A DNA stretch of 64,000 nucleotides, from assembly GCF_041434935.1 (NCBI RefSeq), contig NZ_CP107964.1:1178001-1242000 (forward strand). The letters run 5' to 3'. Positions within the stretch are counted from its first letter, which is position 1, and every line of letters begins with the position of its first letter. Below, piece by piece: positions 1-8,906 of this stretch. This stretch comes from Kitasatospora sp. NBC_00374. Lineage in GTDB: Bacteria; Actinomycetota; Actinomycetes; Streptomycetales; Streptomycetaceae. The notes below the pieces were generated by a model. It had not been told where the DNA came from, did not search any database, and saw nothing but the letters and a program-made list of their open reading frames with translations. Made by a program: the position numbers and the translations under genes.

Positions 1-324
1 TTCCTGGCGGTGCTGCTTCTTCAGGTGTGTGATCTGGCTGGTCAGCGCGAGGACGAGGGTGCTCTCCGCGGCTTCCGGGGTGGCTGGTGTCGGGATCGGA
101 CGGGCCTGGGCTCGCAGGCGTTCGATGCGTCCGCGCAGGTCGGGGTGGCTGTAGAGGAACGCGTGGGAGACACCGGCCTCGCGCTGGACGGCCTGGAAGG
201 TGATCGGCTCTTGGCGCTTGATCAGGGTGCGAATGGCCTGCTCGGCGGCCTTCGTCTTGGCCTGCGACTTCGCTTTCGCGGCGGCGGCCAGTGTCTGGGT
301 GCGCTTGGTGCGGGCGTCGGTCAT
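1..324 (-). CDS. DUF6262-like / TnpC-like accessory protein (partial)
   Basis: The ATG at 324 overlaps the stop of the upstream recombinase (ATGA), so translation is coupled. The 108 visible codons have no stop and run off the left edge. The start is basic and Ala/Lys-rich (MTDARTKRTQ, then alternating A and K), followed by a segment like a small DNA-binding helical domain (TFQAVQREAGVSHAFLYSHP, residues about 41-60), and a region heading into a probable coiled coil. Proteins of this kind follow the two recombinases in Tn554-family transposons, where TnpC influences orientation and efficiency of transposition. The visible part is intact. Confidence 0.7.
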   Translation of the reverse strand, partial: MTDARTKRTQTLAAAAKAKSQAKTKAAEQAIRTLIKRQEPITFQAVQREAGVSHAFLYSHPDLRGRIERLRAQARPIPTPATPEAAESTLVLALTSQITHLKKQHRQE

Positions 325-2480
325 GGCCGGGTCCTTTGGTGGCGGTCGAGGTCGAGCGTGAGGGAAACCGGGCCGGTGGGGGCGGTGCCGCAGCCAGCGC
401 CCTGGACCGCGCGGCCGGGCTTGTCGCGGATGGTCTCCAGAAGCCGGGCCAGGGCGGCGTGCTCGGCCCGGCGCTGGAGGAGCCAGACGTTCTCCTCGGG
501 CATCGAACGGCCGTGACGTTCCTGGAAGGCGGTGGTGGCGCGGTCGATCAGCGACTCGGTCTCGGTCAGCTGTCGTTCCAGGGCTGGCTGGTGGGAGGCG
601 TCGGTCACGAAGACAGAGCAGGTCAGGCAGGCGTTTCCCTTGTCGCAGGTCTGCAGGGGCGGCAGCAGGCACCAGCCGTGGGGCAGGAAGCGGTCGGCGC
701 GTTCGAACAGGTGCAGGCTGTCGTGGTCCTCGCGGGAGAAGAGCACGCGCGTGCCGTCGGCCCGCAGCTTGGCTGTGGCCAGGAACGCCTGTTCGGCGTG
801 CTCCTGGCGGGCGGCGATGTAGTGCATCGACATTGACGGAGTGGCGTGCCCGGCATAGCGCATCAACACGTGGACGGGCAGGCCGAGTTCGGCGAGCCGG
901 GTCAGCTTGGTGTGGCGGAAGCGGTGGGTGTGGCTCAGGCCGACGGGCTTGCCCTTGCTGTCGGTGATCTTCACGATGCTGCTGAACTCGCGGAGCATCC
1001 AGGCGTAGGTGCCCGACGGATAGGGCTTGTCGCCCTGCCGGTTCCCGGTCCGCTGCATGAACAGGTGGCGCGGAGTGATGCCGGGGAACCGCTCGCGGAT
1101 CCACTGTTGCTGTTCCTCGATGACCGCGACGACCTCGCGGTCGACGAGGATGTTGTCCGGCGCGATATCGATCTTGCTCTGGGCGTAGTGGAAACGGGCG
1201 ATCGCCTCGCCCTCGGTCGCGTCGATGGTCTTGTCGGGGACGGCGGAGAGGCAGTCGAACAGGCAGGTGCGGATCTCGCTGGCCCGTCGGCCGGTGAGGA
1301 TCTGCAGCAGGATCATGCGCATGGCCTGCGGGTCGTCGAAGCCCCGAGCACTGACCTGTTGTCCGTCACCGCGGGTGATGGTCATCTGCTCGTCGCGGCC
1401 AAGACCGAGCAGGGGCAGCGCGGCGGGGATCTGCGCGAGCGCGTGGTCGTCGACGTAGTGCTCGTCGTTGAGTTCTCGTCGGCCCGGGACGCGGGCGACC
1501 TGACGGAACCAGCCGGCCGCGTGCGCGTCGGTGACCTTGGACCAGGGGTGCGGCCCGAGGATCTGGTGGGCCTCGACGGGGTTGGCGGCCACGAACGCGA
1601 ACAGTTCGGCGACGGCCCGCAGATCGTCGTTGACCTGGCGGACGGAGACCGGGCGCGTGGCGAACCGCTGTTCGGACCGGCGGGTCAGCCGGTTGGCCGG
1701 TTCGGCGTCCCAGCGCCGGAAGGCGGCGGCCTGCTGGACGGCGAGTGCGGGATCGGCCAGGACATCCAGTGGATCGGCGGAGGTCTCGGTCAGCCATCGG
1801 TCGAGGCGGACCAGGCAGCGCATGCGTTCCTGGCTCACCGTCGACCAGCGCAGGACGCCGGCCTCCAGCTGGGTGCCGAGCGACCACTTCGCGGCCTCCC
1901 GCAGCCAGGGGAGGCCGATCTTGGATGGTGAACAGCCGTAGTGGGCCTGCGGTTCGTGTTCTGACAGCGGGATCCGCGGATCGCATCTGGGGTGCCACTC
2001 GTCCAGAGCCCACCAGGGACCGTCAGAGCAGCGGGCGAGCAGGGCCAGGCGGGAGAAACGGAAGATCACCCGCAGCCGGGCGACGCTGCCGTGCGGAGGC
2101 AGTCGGCCCCAGCGGGTGGCATAGAACCACCGCTGCAGGGCGACGGCCGTCTCCCCGTCCATCGCGCGGATCGAGGGTGGGAAGGGGTGGCCCTGCCGGA
2201 TCGCCCGCCGCAGGATGTTCGCGAGCTGGTTGGTGCCCAGCACCGAGGACCGGGTGCCGTCGAGGGCTTGCCAGTGGGACATCCATGCCAGTTCGGCGGG
2301 GATCGGGTCGGGCAGGCCCCTCAGGTCGATCCTGCGGTCGCCGTTCTCGGTGATCCTGTCCCAGTCCTCGATGCCGTCCCCGATGACCGGTCCCTTCCAG
2401 GGCTCTGGCAGCTGCGACCACAGTCGCCAGATCGGGTCCTCGCCGCCGATGGCGTGCAGGCGGCGCTGGTCACCGGCCAT
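321..2480 (-). CDS. Tyrosine recombinase, TnpB-like second integrase
   Basis: A 719-residue site-specific recombinase. The catalytic half is C-terminal: first Arg in LTGRRASEIR (about residue 395), an HRFRHT box (about 518) and nucleophile Tyr in SMSMHYIA after the YAGHAT motif (about 550). A Cys-rich segment follows (CDKGNACLTCSVF), likely a zinc site as in TnpB-like integrases. The length exceeds ordinary phage integrases and fits the long second recombinase of Tn554-type trios. The ATG at 2480 overlaps the preceding recombinase by 11 bp, and the stop overlaps the DUF6262 start, so the three genes form a tight operon. Confidence 0.85.
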   Translation of the reverse strand: MAGDQRRLHAIGGEDPIWRLWSQLPEPWKGPVIGDGIEDWDRITENGDRRIDLRGLPDPIPAELAWMSHWQALDGTRSSVLGTNQLANILRRAIRQGHPFPPSIRAMDGETAVALQRWFYATRWGRLPPHGSVARLRVIFRFSRLALLARCSDGPWWALDEWHPRCDPRIPLSEHEPQAHYGCSPSKIGLPWLREAAKWSLGTQLEAGVLRWSTVSQERMRCLVRLDRWLTETSADPLDVLADPALAVQQAAAFRRWDAEPANRLTRRSEQRFATRPVSVRQVNDDLRAVAELFAFVAANPVEAHQILGPHPWSKVTDAHAAGWFRQVARVPGRRELNDEHYVDDHALAQIPAALPLLGLGRDEQMTITRGDGQQVSARGFDDPQAMRMILLQILTGRRASEIRTCLFDCLSAVPDKTIDATEGEAIARFHYAQSKIDIAPDNILVDREVVAVIEEQQQWIRERFPGITPRHLFMQRTGNRQGDKPYPSGTYAWMLREFSSIVKITDSKGKPVGLSHTHRFRHTKLTRLAELGLPVHVLMRYAGHATPSMSMHYIAARQEHAEQAFLATAKLRADGTRVLFSREDHDSLHLFERADRFLPHGWCLLPPLQTCDKGNACLTCSVFVTDASHQPALERQLTETESLIDRATTAFQERHGRSMPEENVWLLQRRAEHAALARLLETIRDKPGRAVQGAGCGTAPTGPVSLTLDLDRHQRTRP

Positions 2481-3690
2481 CGGTCACCTGCCAGGCGGAG
2501 ATGTACGACTTCCAGTTCGCCGCGGCTCGCAGGGCCTCGTCCTCTCGGACCCAGCCGTAGAGGTCGAGCGTGGTCTGCACGTGTGCGTGTCCGAGGCGGC
2601 GGGAGACCACCCACTCCGGTGTCCCGGCCAGCAGCAGTGCGGTCGCGTGGCTGTGCCGAAACCAGTGCGGCGTCCAGGCGGATGGGCCGATGCCCTTCTT
2701 GCGCAGGGCGGCGGTCTTGTCCCGCACCGTTCCTTCCCGCATCGCGGCCAGCAGAGGCGGTCGGGTCAGGTTGACCAGCAGCGGCGAGTCGGTGCCGATC
2801 GGCAGGCCCAACTCGGCAGCTCGGCAGGCGAGATGGGTCAGGTAGTCGGCGAAGAGCCGCTCCAGGTCGGCGCCCACATAGACCCGGCGGGGGCGCATCA
2901 TCTTCACCCTCGCCCCGTTCGGATTGCCCTCGCGCGGGACGATCTCGACATAAGGAGTGCCGCCGCGGCCCATGACGAAGTCACTGATCCGCAGGCCCAG
3001 GGCCTCGCCCAGCCGCATCCCGGTCTCCGCCAGCAGCGCGAACAGCAGCCGGTCGCGCAGGTTCCCGGCCCACTCGCCGCTGGACATGTCCGGCCTCGCG
3101 CAGCCGTCGAGGATCGCCTGGATCTCAGTGGGCAGGAGCAGGGGCGGCCGTCCGCGGTGCCGGTGGCGGCGGACGCGGACCAGCGAGGACGGGCCCGGCG
3201 TGCTGCGGGCGTCCAGGTGCGCGAGCAGGCCGCGGGCCGGGGCCCGGCGTGGGGTCCCGCGCATCAGCCGGCCCGCGACCGGCACTGCGAAGAGCGCCTC
3301 CTGCCAGCGGTAGAAGGAGATCAGTGCGGCCAGCCGGGCTTCCAACGTCTCCGGCGAGGGCGCTTCCTCCAGCTCGACCAGGGCGTGCTCGACGGTGCGG
3401 CCGTTGCGCAGCCAGGACAGGAACCCGGCAACCGCCGGGACCCCGAGATCACGCCACTTCACGGTCTCGCCGCGCTGTTCGAGGAACGTCCACCACTGGG
3501 CCAGCGAGGTCGCATAGCCCCGGACCGTGTTCGGCGACCACAACAGCCGGTGGGCCTCCAGCCACTCCTCGACCGGAGCGACCGTCCGGTACTTCTCGTC
3601 GATCACGGTCCACGTCCGCTGCCCGCCCGAGGGCTGGACCGCCAAGCAATGCGCCACTGATGCCGTTCCGTCTCGTTGAAGAACTCCCAT
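2470..3690 (-). CDS. Tyrosine recombinase, TnpA-like first integrase
   Basis: A site-specific recombinase of up to 406 residues. An N-terminal SAM-like core-binding domain (about 35-140) is followed by the catalytic domain with Arg in TGMRLGEALGL (about 223), the HxxR box HWFRHSHAT (about 342), and the nucleophile Tyr in QTTLDLYGW (about 378). The ATG at 3690 has no clear ribosome binding site; an in-frame GTG at 3606 (VIDEKYRTVAP) is an alternative that would remove 28 unconserved residues. It is first in the recombinase trio and transcribed inward from the element's right end. Confidence 0.85.
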   Translation of the reverse strand: MGVLQRDGTASVAHCLAVQPSGGQRTWTVIDEKYRTVAPVEEWLEAHRLLWSPNTVRGYATSLAQWWTFLEQRGETVKWRDLGVPAVAGFLSWLRNGRTVEHALVELEEAPSPETLEARLAALISFYRWQEALFAVPVAGRLMRGTPRRAPARGLLAHLDARSTPGPSSLVRVRRHRHRGRPPLLLPTEIQAILDGCARPDMSSGEWAGNLRDRLLFALLAETGMRLGEALGLRISDFVMGRGGTPYVEIVPREGNPNGARVKMMRPRRVYVGADLERLFADYLTHLACRAAELGLPIGTDSPLLVNLTRPPLLAAMREGTVRDKTAALRKKGIGPSAWTPHWFRHSHATALLLAGTPEWVVSRRLGHAHVQTTLDLYGWVREDEALRAAANWKSYISAWQVTDGR

Positions 3691-3753
3691 TGATAGCGAT
3701 GCTTCAACGACGCAGAACGCTCACGGTGACGCTCGTCGCAGACATAGAAGAGA

Positions 3754-3767
3754 GGGGCTCAAGCCCC
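3754..3767. repeat. Short inverted repeat at the element end
   Basis: Arms GGGGCT and AGCCCC are separated by two bases, about 10 bp inside the inferred boundary of the recombinase-trio element. The truncated helicase reading frame stops within it (TGA at 3759-3761 on the minus strand). It could be part of the recombinase recognition end or a small terminator; the sequence alone does not decide. Confidence 0.4.
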
Positions 3768-4961
3768 GTTGATAACCGGCGGGCCCTGCACCACCACGCC
3801 GGTATCGCGCTGCAGCCGCTGAAGGACGGAGCGCTGCTGGGCGTTGGTCTTGCCGGGGAAGAGCGGTTCCTCACCGAAGAGGGCGGGGGCCTGCCTCCCG
3901 CCCCAGCTCGCCCTGTCCTCGGAATCCAGTGACATCACCAACTGTGCCAGTCCGAGCGGCGCCTGGCGCTCCGACACCACGCTCTCGGCGATGCGGTCGT
4001 AGAAGCCCAGCACCGCGTTGCGGTCCCTGGGCCGCATCAGGAGAGCCGGCGCGAACGTCAGCCTGGCGCCCACCTCCGGCCCCGCCGGAGGCCTCCAGTT
4101 GGTACTGAACGCCACCGGCCGGGGCAGCACCAGGTCCTGCCACTGCGTAAGACACTCCAGCGCCTCCTCGCTCAACAGGTGGAGGGGCCTCGCGGAGAGC
4201 TCCTCATCAAACGCCGCGGAGCGCTCCGGCACCCATCCGTCGTCCGTGTCGAGAAAGTCCCGATCCTCCAGGCGGGCCGCACCGTTGCCCGTAAGGCGTA
4301 CGGTGATCCGCGCGGTCCGCCGATCCACCTGGGTCTCCACCCGCCGCGAGAGCACGTGCCGGTGAATCACTCCGCCGTTCGGTTCGCTCCAGGTCAGGAG
4401 GCCCACCCCGAGGACGAGTTCGTACTGGTCGTCCTGCTGCGCCAACTGCTGATGCCAGTGGTAGACCTTCTCGTAGAGCTCCCGCTGCGACCGCTCCGCC
4501 CGCTCGCGTTCGGCCCAGAGGCGCCAGCGCGCGAGCCACGGCCCGTAGGCTCGCAGGACCTCCTCGGCATCCTCCCGTGTAACAGTCGCTTCACCGTCCT
4601 GCCAGCGATCGCCGTCGTCAGCTCCCGGCACCCAGGTCCGGTACGGGCCCTCCTCCGCCAGAGGTGGATCCGCGGCATCCGCGTCCTGGCAGAGCCGTTC
4701 GTCGATCCATCCTTCGAGTACCGGCGGAACTTCCGGCGCTGCCGCTTGCGGAACATGGTCCAGGATCAGCAGCGGCCGGTCGTCCTCGTCGGACGGCCGG
4801 GGCACCCTCGCCGGCAGGTCGGCCAGCCAGAACGGGCTCCAGGAGCGGGTATCCCGAAGCCGCTGATGACTGCTCTGTACGACCTCGCGCAGGAACCCGA
4901 CCAGCGCAGCAGTCTGGCCGATGACATCGGGATCTCCCGCATGTCGCCGTGGAACGCTCAC
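3759..4961 (-). pseudogene. SF1-type helicase/AAA protein, cut inside Walker A
   Basis: Only the N-terminal 400 residues remain. GTG at 4961 is chosen because GAGGGGAG lies just upstream and because the longer frame adds a low-complexity leader. The C-terminal end reads LQRDTGVVVQGPP, which in SF1 helicases continues as GTGKT; here it continues VINGA and stops. Homology thus ends between the second and third positions of the P-loop, at the inserted recombinase element. Without Walker A and the whole motor domain it cannot be an active helicase. The missing 3' half should lie beyond the element's other end, outside the window. The helicase family assignment rests on the Q-motif-like TNAQQRSVL and the P-loop start. 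Confidence 0.75.
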
Positions 4962-5499
4962 CGTTCTCCCCTCGGTTGGTGACGAACGTTCCAGGATGGG
5001 GGCACCAGCCAGAGTCGGAGGGGGAGAACGGCAATGTGGCTGATTACACACCGTGCGATGACCAATACACACCGAGTCGCGTGGTCAGCCTGATCCCAGA
5101 GCCCCACCGCCACGAACAAATATCCGATCTGACGAGGCAGGCGGGTGCTTTCTGGCGACCGTCAGGACACCCGGGCCGCCCAACTACTCCGTCCCCTGCG
5201 CCCCTGTGGGTCACGAGGCCCGTAGCGCCGTCGAAGCCGAGGAGGATCAGGGACGTCAGCGCACAGGACGCCGGACAGATCCGGGATGCGAGGCCGGGGC
5301 TACCCGGGCAGCTGCCACCACTCCGACGGGCCGGTCCACCCCGGGCAGCCGGCCGTCCGGGGTGGCGGCGAGCGAAAGCCGCAAGGGTGGGACCGGCTCC
5401 GCAGCCGAGATCTACGACTCACCCCTGGGGCGGAAGCGCGGCGCCGAGGCGCTGCCGGCCGCATACCGGCCCGGGGGCGGCGGCGTCCGCAGCCGTGCA
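4962..5499. other. Intergenic, no gene recognised
   Basis: No reading frame here has convincing protein character on either strand. The helicase promoter presumably lies near 4970-5100 on the minus strand. The rest is probably degraded sequence ahead of the IS5 scar. Confidence 0.4.
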
Positions 5500-5731
5500 A
5501 GAGGCCGACCCGACCGCGAACCGCACGAAGCGCGGCAGCGCCGGCGGGCGGTCGGTGTGCTACGACGCCGAGCGGTACCTGGGGGGCGAGACGGTGGAGC
5601 GCTGCATCAGCAGAACCCGGGCACTGGCAGGGCCCGGCCACGCGCCTAGACAAGAGACCCGACAGCACATGGCGGGGCTTCACCTACGCGGATCGATCAC
5701 CTGGCTGCGCAGCCTCCATCCCGCCGTGTGA
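5500..5731 (+). pseudogene. IS5-family transposase C-terminal remnant
   Basis: Frame fragments give the end of an IS5-type DDE transposase: NRTKRGSAGGR, YDAERYLGGETVERC and GSITWLRSLHP in one frame, and ATRLDKRPDS with an RGFTYA piece in another. In intact relatives these run together as the E-containing ERC motif, a TRYDK-like box and a C-terminal LRGSI-WLRSL end. At least two frameshifts are needed, and the N-terminal two thirds are not recognisable. Confidence 0.65.
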
Positions 5732-5898
5732 TCACGGCGCCGAACAGGCGATTTGGCTTGGCCTCGAGGGCCCGCCGCCGCGCGCGTACGGTGGATGTAT
5801 GGCCGGACGGGCAGCCGGTGGCAGGCACTTCCGACTGCCACTGCGGGTGACCGCACGCCGCGATGCGGTGTTCTGCTCCCATACAGGAGGGAAAGGCC

Positions 5899-6633
5899 AT
5901 GCCCGAGCACAGGATCGGCACGCAGGAGGAGTTCGAGACGGCCCGAGAGGAACTGCTCGCGGAGGAGAAGAAACTCACCCGACGAAGCGACGAGCTCGCG
6001 CGGAAGCGGCGGGAGCTTCCCTGGGTGCCGGTCGCGAAGGACTACGGTTTCGAGACCGAGGGCGGCACCAAGTCGCTCGCGGACCTCTTCGGCGGGCGCT
6101 CGCAGCTGCTTGTCTACCACTTCATGTTCGGCCCGCCGTACGAGGCCGGATGCCCGGTCTGCTCCTCGATCGCGGACACCCTCAACCCCAACGCGGTCCA
6201 CCTGAAAGCCCGCGACGTGACGCTGATCTGCTCCTCGCGGGCACCGATCGACAAGCTCCTCGCCTACCGGGAGCGGATGGGCTGGAGCTTCGACTGGGTC
6301 TCCACCGCCGGCAGCGACTTCCACCGCGACCTCGGCTTCCAGTACACCGAGGAGGAGCTACGGCCGTTCCTCGAGAGTGACATCCCGCCGACGGTGCGTC
6401 AGATGGCGGAGGCCTGCGGCACGGACGTGCCCGGGTACGTCACCGAGGGGCCCGGGCTGAGCGCCTACGCGCTCTCGAACGGGACCGTCTACCGGACGTA
6501 CGTCACCACCGCGCGCGGCCTTGAGCCTGCCATGGCCTACTACGGCCTCCTCGACCGGACGCCGATGGGCCGGCACGAGGAGGGCGAGGAGACCCACTGG
6601 CTGCGCCGCCACGACGAGTACGGGAAAACCTGA
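5899..6633 (+). CDS. DUF899 thioredoxin-like family protein
   Basis: A 244-residue cytoplasmic protein of the DUF899 (thioredoxin-fold) family, found across actinomycetes with unproven activity. Seen: an N-terminal helical lead (EEFETAREELLAEEKKL), an entry strand PWVPVAKDYGFE (41-52), the segment LLVYHFMFGPPYEAGCPVCSS with a CPVC pair (85-88) at the thioredoxin active-site position, and a conserved C-terminus (YYGLLDRTPMGRH). The ATG at 5899 is preceded by AGGAGGG at suitable spacing; an upstream in-frame start at 5863 lacks this. It is monocistronic. Confidence 0.85.
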   Translation: MPEHRIGTQEEFETAREELLAEEKKLTRRSDELARKRRELPWVPVAKDYGFETEGGTKSLADLFGGRSQLLVYHFMFGPPYEAGCPVCSSIADTLNPNAVHLKARDVTLICSSRAPIDKLLAYRERMGWSFDWVSTAGSDFHRDLGFQYTEEELRPFLESDIPPTVRQMAEACGTDVPGYVTEGPGLSAYALSNGTVYRTYVTTARGLEPAMAYYGLLDRTPMGRHEEGEETHWLRRHDEYGKT

Positions 6634-6967
6634 GGATTCGACCGACCTGGGCGACGTAGGTCGTCATGGCGGCCGCCACGGGCTGACCGACCGCCAGGAC
6701 GATGCTCACCGACGCCGCTGTCGACCTCCCAGCCGCCCGCTCCACCACGCCCGTGTGACACCACCTCACCCCGCTCGTTCGAGCGGAAATGTTGCACCGT
6801 GTCAGGACCACATGCACGCCCGGTCGGGGCGGACCAACCGCTGGCGATGACCTCTGCACCCCTCGAACACTCTGCCTTCGCCCCTCGCGACGGCCCGCCC
6901 CCTTCGAACATGCTCCATCACAAGGCAGCCGATCGGCATCGCACCTGACACGGATCAGTTCCTACTC

Positions 6968-7175
6968 CGATGGCCAACTACCCTTTCCAGGCCACGCTGG
7001 TGGGCCCGCAGCGAGCCGTAGGACTCAGGATGAAGGCGGACCCGTCGGCTCCGGGGAGTTCGCGCGGGGCGAAGCGGGGCCGGTGGGTGTGCACGGCCGT
7101 ATACGGTCGACGCGGAAGGTCCGCCAGTTCTCGCGGCCGAGGTCCCAGGCCAGCAGCGGCGTAGTCGAAGCGGAG
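6968..7175 (-). pseudogene. WYL-domain regulator remnant
   Basis: The minus strand encodes LLAWDLGRENWRTFRVDRI followed, one frame over, by PRFAPRELPGADGSAF. This is the characteristic WYL effector-domain segment of DeoR/YafY-type actinomycete regulators. One frameshift separates the halves, and neither the HTH domain nor the C-terminus is present. In the rest of 6634-7429 nothing else is recognised. Confidence 0.55.
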
Positions 7176-7429
7176 TTCCGCATGGCTGTGAACCGCGGTG
7201 CTCAGGTCCGTGCCTGGCTACCGTCCGTCGCGTCATCGTCAGACCTATCGGCCTCCCACTCCCAGCACTGGAAGCCCCACACGTCGCCCTGCAGCGGCCC
7301 CGGCGCGCATCCTCAGGCAGCGCTTCACGTCGTGACACGCTCACCCAGAGCAGCAGGTCCGGTCGCCGCTGCCGACCTCGGCAAGTGGGGTGATCCGCCC
7401 TCGGTGATACTGGCAGTACGGACGCACCG

Positions 7430-7798
7430 GTGCCCGCGTTCGGCGAGGCCCCTGAAGATCCCTTCGCAGTGGGCCGTTCGGCATGGGCGGTCCTGGACGA
7501 CCGTGGCAGGGTCGTCGACTGGAGCGAGCGAGCCGAGGCCCTGCTCGGCTACCGGCCGCGCGAGGCGCTCGGTCGCGCGGCCGCCGAGTTCCTGGTCCAC
7601 TCCGCCGATCGGGATGCGGTGCTGAACGCGGTCGCCCCACGGGCCACCGGTCCCGGTTCCGCCGGGACGACCGGGTGGCACGGCCGGTCCGGTCGCTCAG
7701 CCGGTCCGGTGGCTCGGCCACGCTCGGCGGTGGGAGCCTGGTTCCAGGACCGCCCGCACTCGGCGGCCCGCACCCCCGTCCTTGCTGGGGAGCACGCG
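7430..7798 (+). pseudogene. PAS-domain stump, SpoIIE-type phosphatase or sensor
   Basis: From GTG at 7430 the frame gives DPFAVGRSAWAVLDDRGRV, VDWSERAEALLGYRPREAL and so on, the beginning of a PAS domain as at the N-terminus of actinomycete PP2C/SpoIIE-type regulators. Conservation ends at about residue 68 (DRDAVLNAV), then low-complexity sequence runs in frame into the next gene. The rest of the sensor is missing, so it is treated as a truncated gene. Confidence 0.5.
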
Positions 7799-8329
7799 AT
7801 GCCGACGAGGATTCTGCTGGAGGCACGCCCCGGCGCCGGGAAGACGACCGCGATCCGCAGGCTGGCGGCGCTGCTGCGCACCCGGGAGGCGGTCGGCTTC
7901 ACCACGCAGGAGATCCGTGAGGGCGGCACCCGGGTCGGTTTCGCGCTCGAGACGCTGGCGGGCCGGCGGGCCGTGCTCGCCCATATCGACCTCCCGGGGC
8001 CGCCGCAGGTCGGGCGGTACGGCGTGGACCTTGGGGTGATGGAACGCCTGGCGCTACCGTCTCTGGTGTGGAGCCAGTCCGCTCCGGCGACGAGGCGGCT
8101 CGTGCTCATCGACGAGCTCGGGCGGATGGAACTGGCCTACCTCCCGTTCCAGGACGCGGTCCGGGACCTGTTCGCGGCCGACGTCGACGTGGTCGCCACC
8201 GTGCACGCGCAGCACGGCCCGTTCACCGACGCCCTCAAGCGCCGCGCCGACGTCGAGCTCGTCCGGTTGACCCGGGCGAACCGGGACGACCTCCCGGAGC
8301 GCCTCACGGCGCGGTTGGAGAGGCGGTGA
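7799..8329 (+). CDS. Nucleoside-triphosphatase THEP1 family protein
   Basis: A 176-residue P-loop NTPase. Walker A is ARPGAGKTT (9-17), followed by the family FTTQEIR segment and a GVDLGVME region; Walker B is LVLIDELGRMEL (101-112). THEP1 enzymes hydrolyse NTPs slowly, and their biological role is unclear. ATG at 7799 is chosen because it has GGGGAG upstream and is where homology begins; the frame is open upstream into the PAS stump, so a longer fusion is possible but unlikely. It is followed closely by a small membrane protein. Confidence 0.8.
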   Translation: MPTRILLEARPGAGKTTAIRRLAALLRTREAVGFTTQEIREGGTRVGFALETLAGRRAVLAHIDLPGPPQVGRYGVDLGVMERLALPSLVWSQSAPATRRLVLIDELGRMELAYLPFQDAVRDLFAADVDVVATVHAQHGPFTDALKRRADVELVRLTRANRDDLPERLTARLERR

Positions 8330-8371
8330 GAAGCCGCCGCACGGGTCGGCCGAGCACGGGAGGTGGATGCG

Positions 8372-8770
8372 ATGCCCCGCCGCAGCCGGGCCGGGGCCGC
8401 GGTCGTCCGACGACGTGACGACTGGCGCGCCCGGCTCCTGGCCGCCTCCGCCCGTTGGGCGGAGAGCTGCGGCCGGTGCGCCGAGTGGACGCGCCGGGGC
8501 GTCGAACGGTGCCGCCGGTGGGCGCGAGAGGGCTCCCGGCGGCCCGGCGAGCTGGCGCCACCGTCGTGGTTCTTCATCGCCCTGCCGTTCGGAATCGCCT
8601 GGTACCGGGTCACCGGCGGTGCCGCGCGGGCCTGGTGCCGACTGGCCCACGGGTCGTGCCGGATCCTCGCCTGGACCGTCCACTGGGTGCTCACCGCGCC
8701 GGCCTTCGTCCTGTCCTGGCTGCTGCCACCGACCGGGCGGCGGGACGGCGGACCGGGCGGGCAGCCCTGA
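8372..8770 (+). CDS. Small membrane protein, unknown function
   Basis: About 132 residues. An N-terminal Arg-rich amphipathic half (repeated R/W/C positions) is followed by two hydrophobic stretches, SWFFIALPFGIAWYRVTGG and ILAWTVHWVLTAPAFVLSWL, that could be membrane segments. ATG at 8372 is favoured because GGGAGG lies 8 bases upstream; a GTG at 8363 is also in frame. It lies 42 bp after THEP1. No family is recognised, and overlapping frames here are also open, so existence is moderately sure only. Confidence 0.5.
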   Translation: MPRRSRAGAAVVRRRDDWRARLLAASARWAESCGRCAEWTRRGVERCRRWAREGSRRPGELAPPSWFFIALPFGIAWYRVTGGAARAWCRLAHGSCRILAWTVHWVLTAPAFVLSWLLPPTGRRDGGPGGQP

Positions 8771-8906
8771 GCGCGTCCCCTGGGCCTGTGCCGGCCGTGG
8801 GGGAAGGCCCGGGTTTTCAGCGGGGGGGCGGAACTGTGCGGGCCGGCCGACTCGTCTTCGTAAGTGCCGGAGTCTCTGATGGCCGGGTGCGCGGAGGTGA
8901 ACTCGG

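Larger units (their letters stand above)
1..3777 (-). mobile_element. Tn554-type recombinase-trio element, right part only
   Basis: Three overlapping minus-strand genes encode two different tyrosine recombinases and a small DUF6262-like protein. This order is that of Tn554 TnpA-TnpB-TnpC. The right boundary is inferred at about 3777, where similarity of the neighbouring gene to SF1 helicases stops abruptly within the Walker A motif. A short inverted repeat (GGGGCT and AGCCCC arms, 3754-3767) lies just inside this end. The left end and any cargo lie outside the window. The trio arrangement is seen; the Tn554 assignment is by family knowledge; the exact end is inference. Confidence 0.75.
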
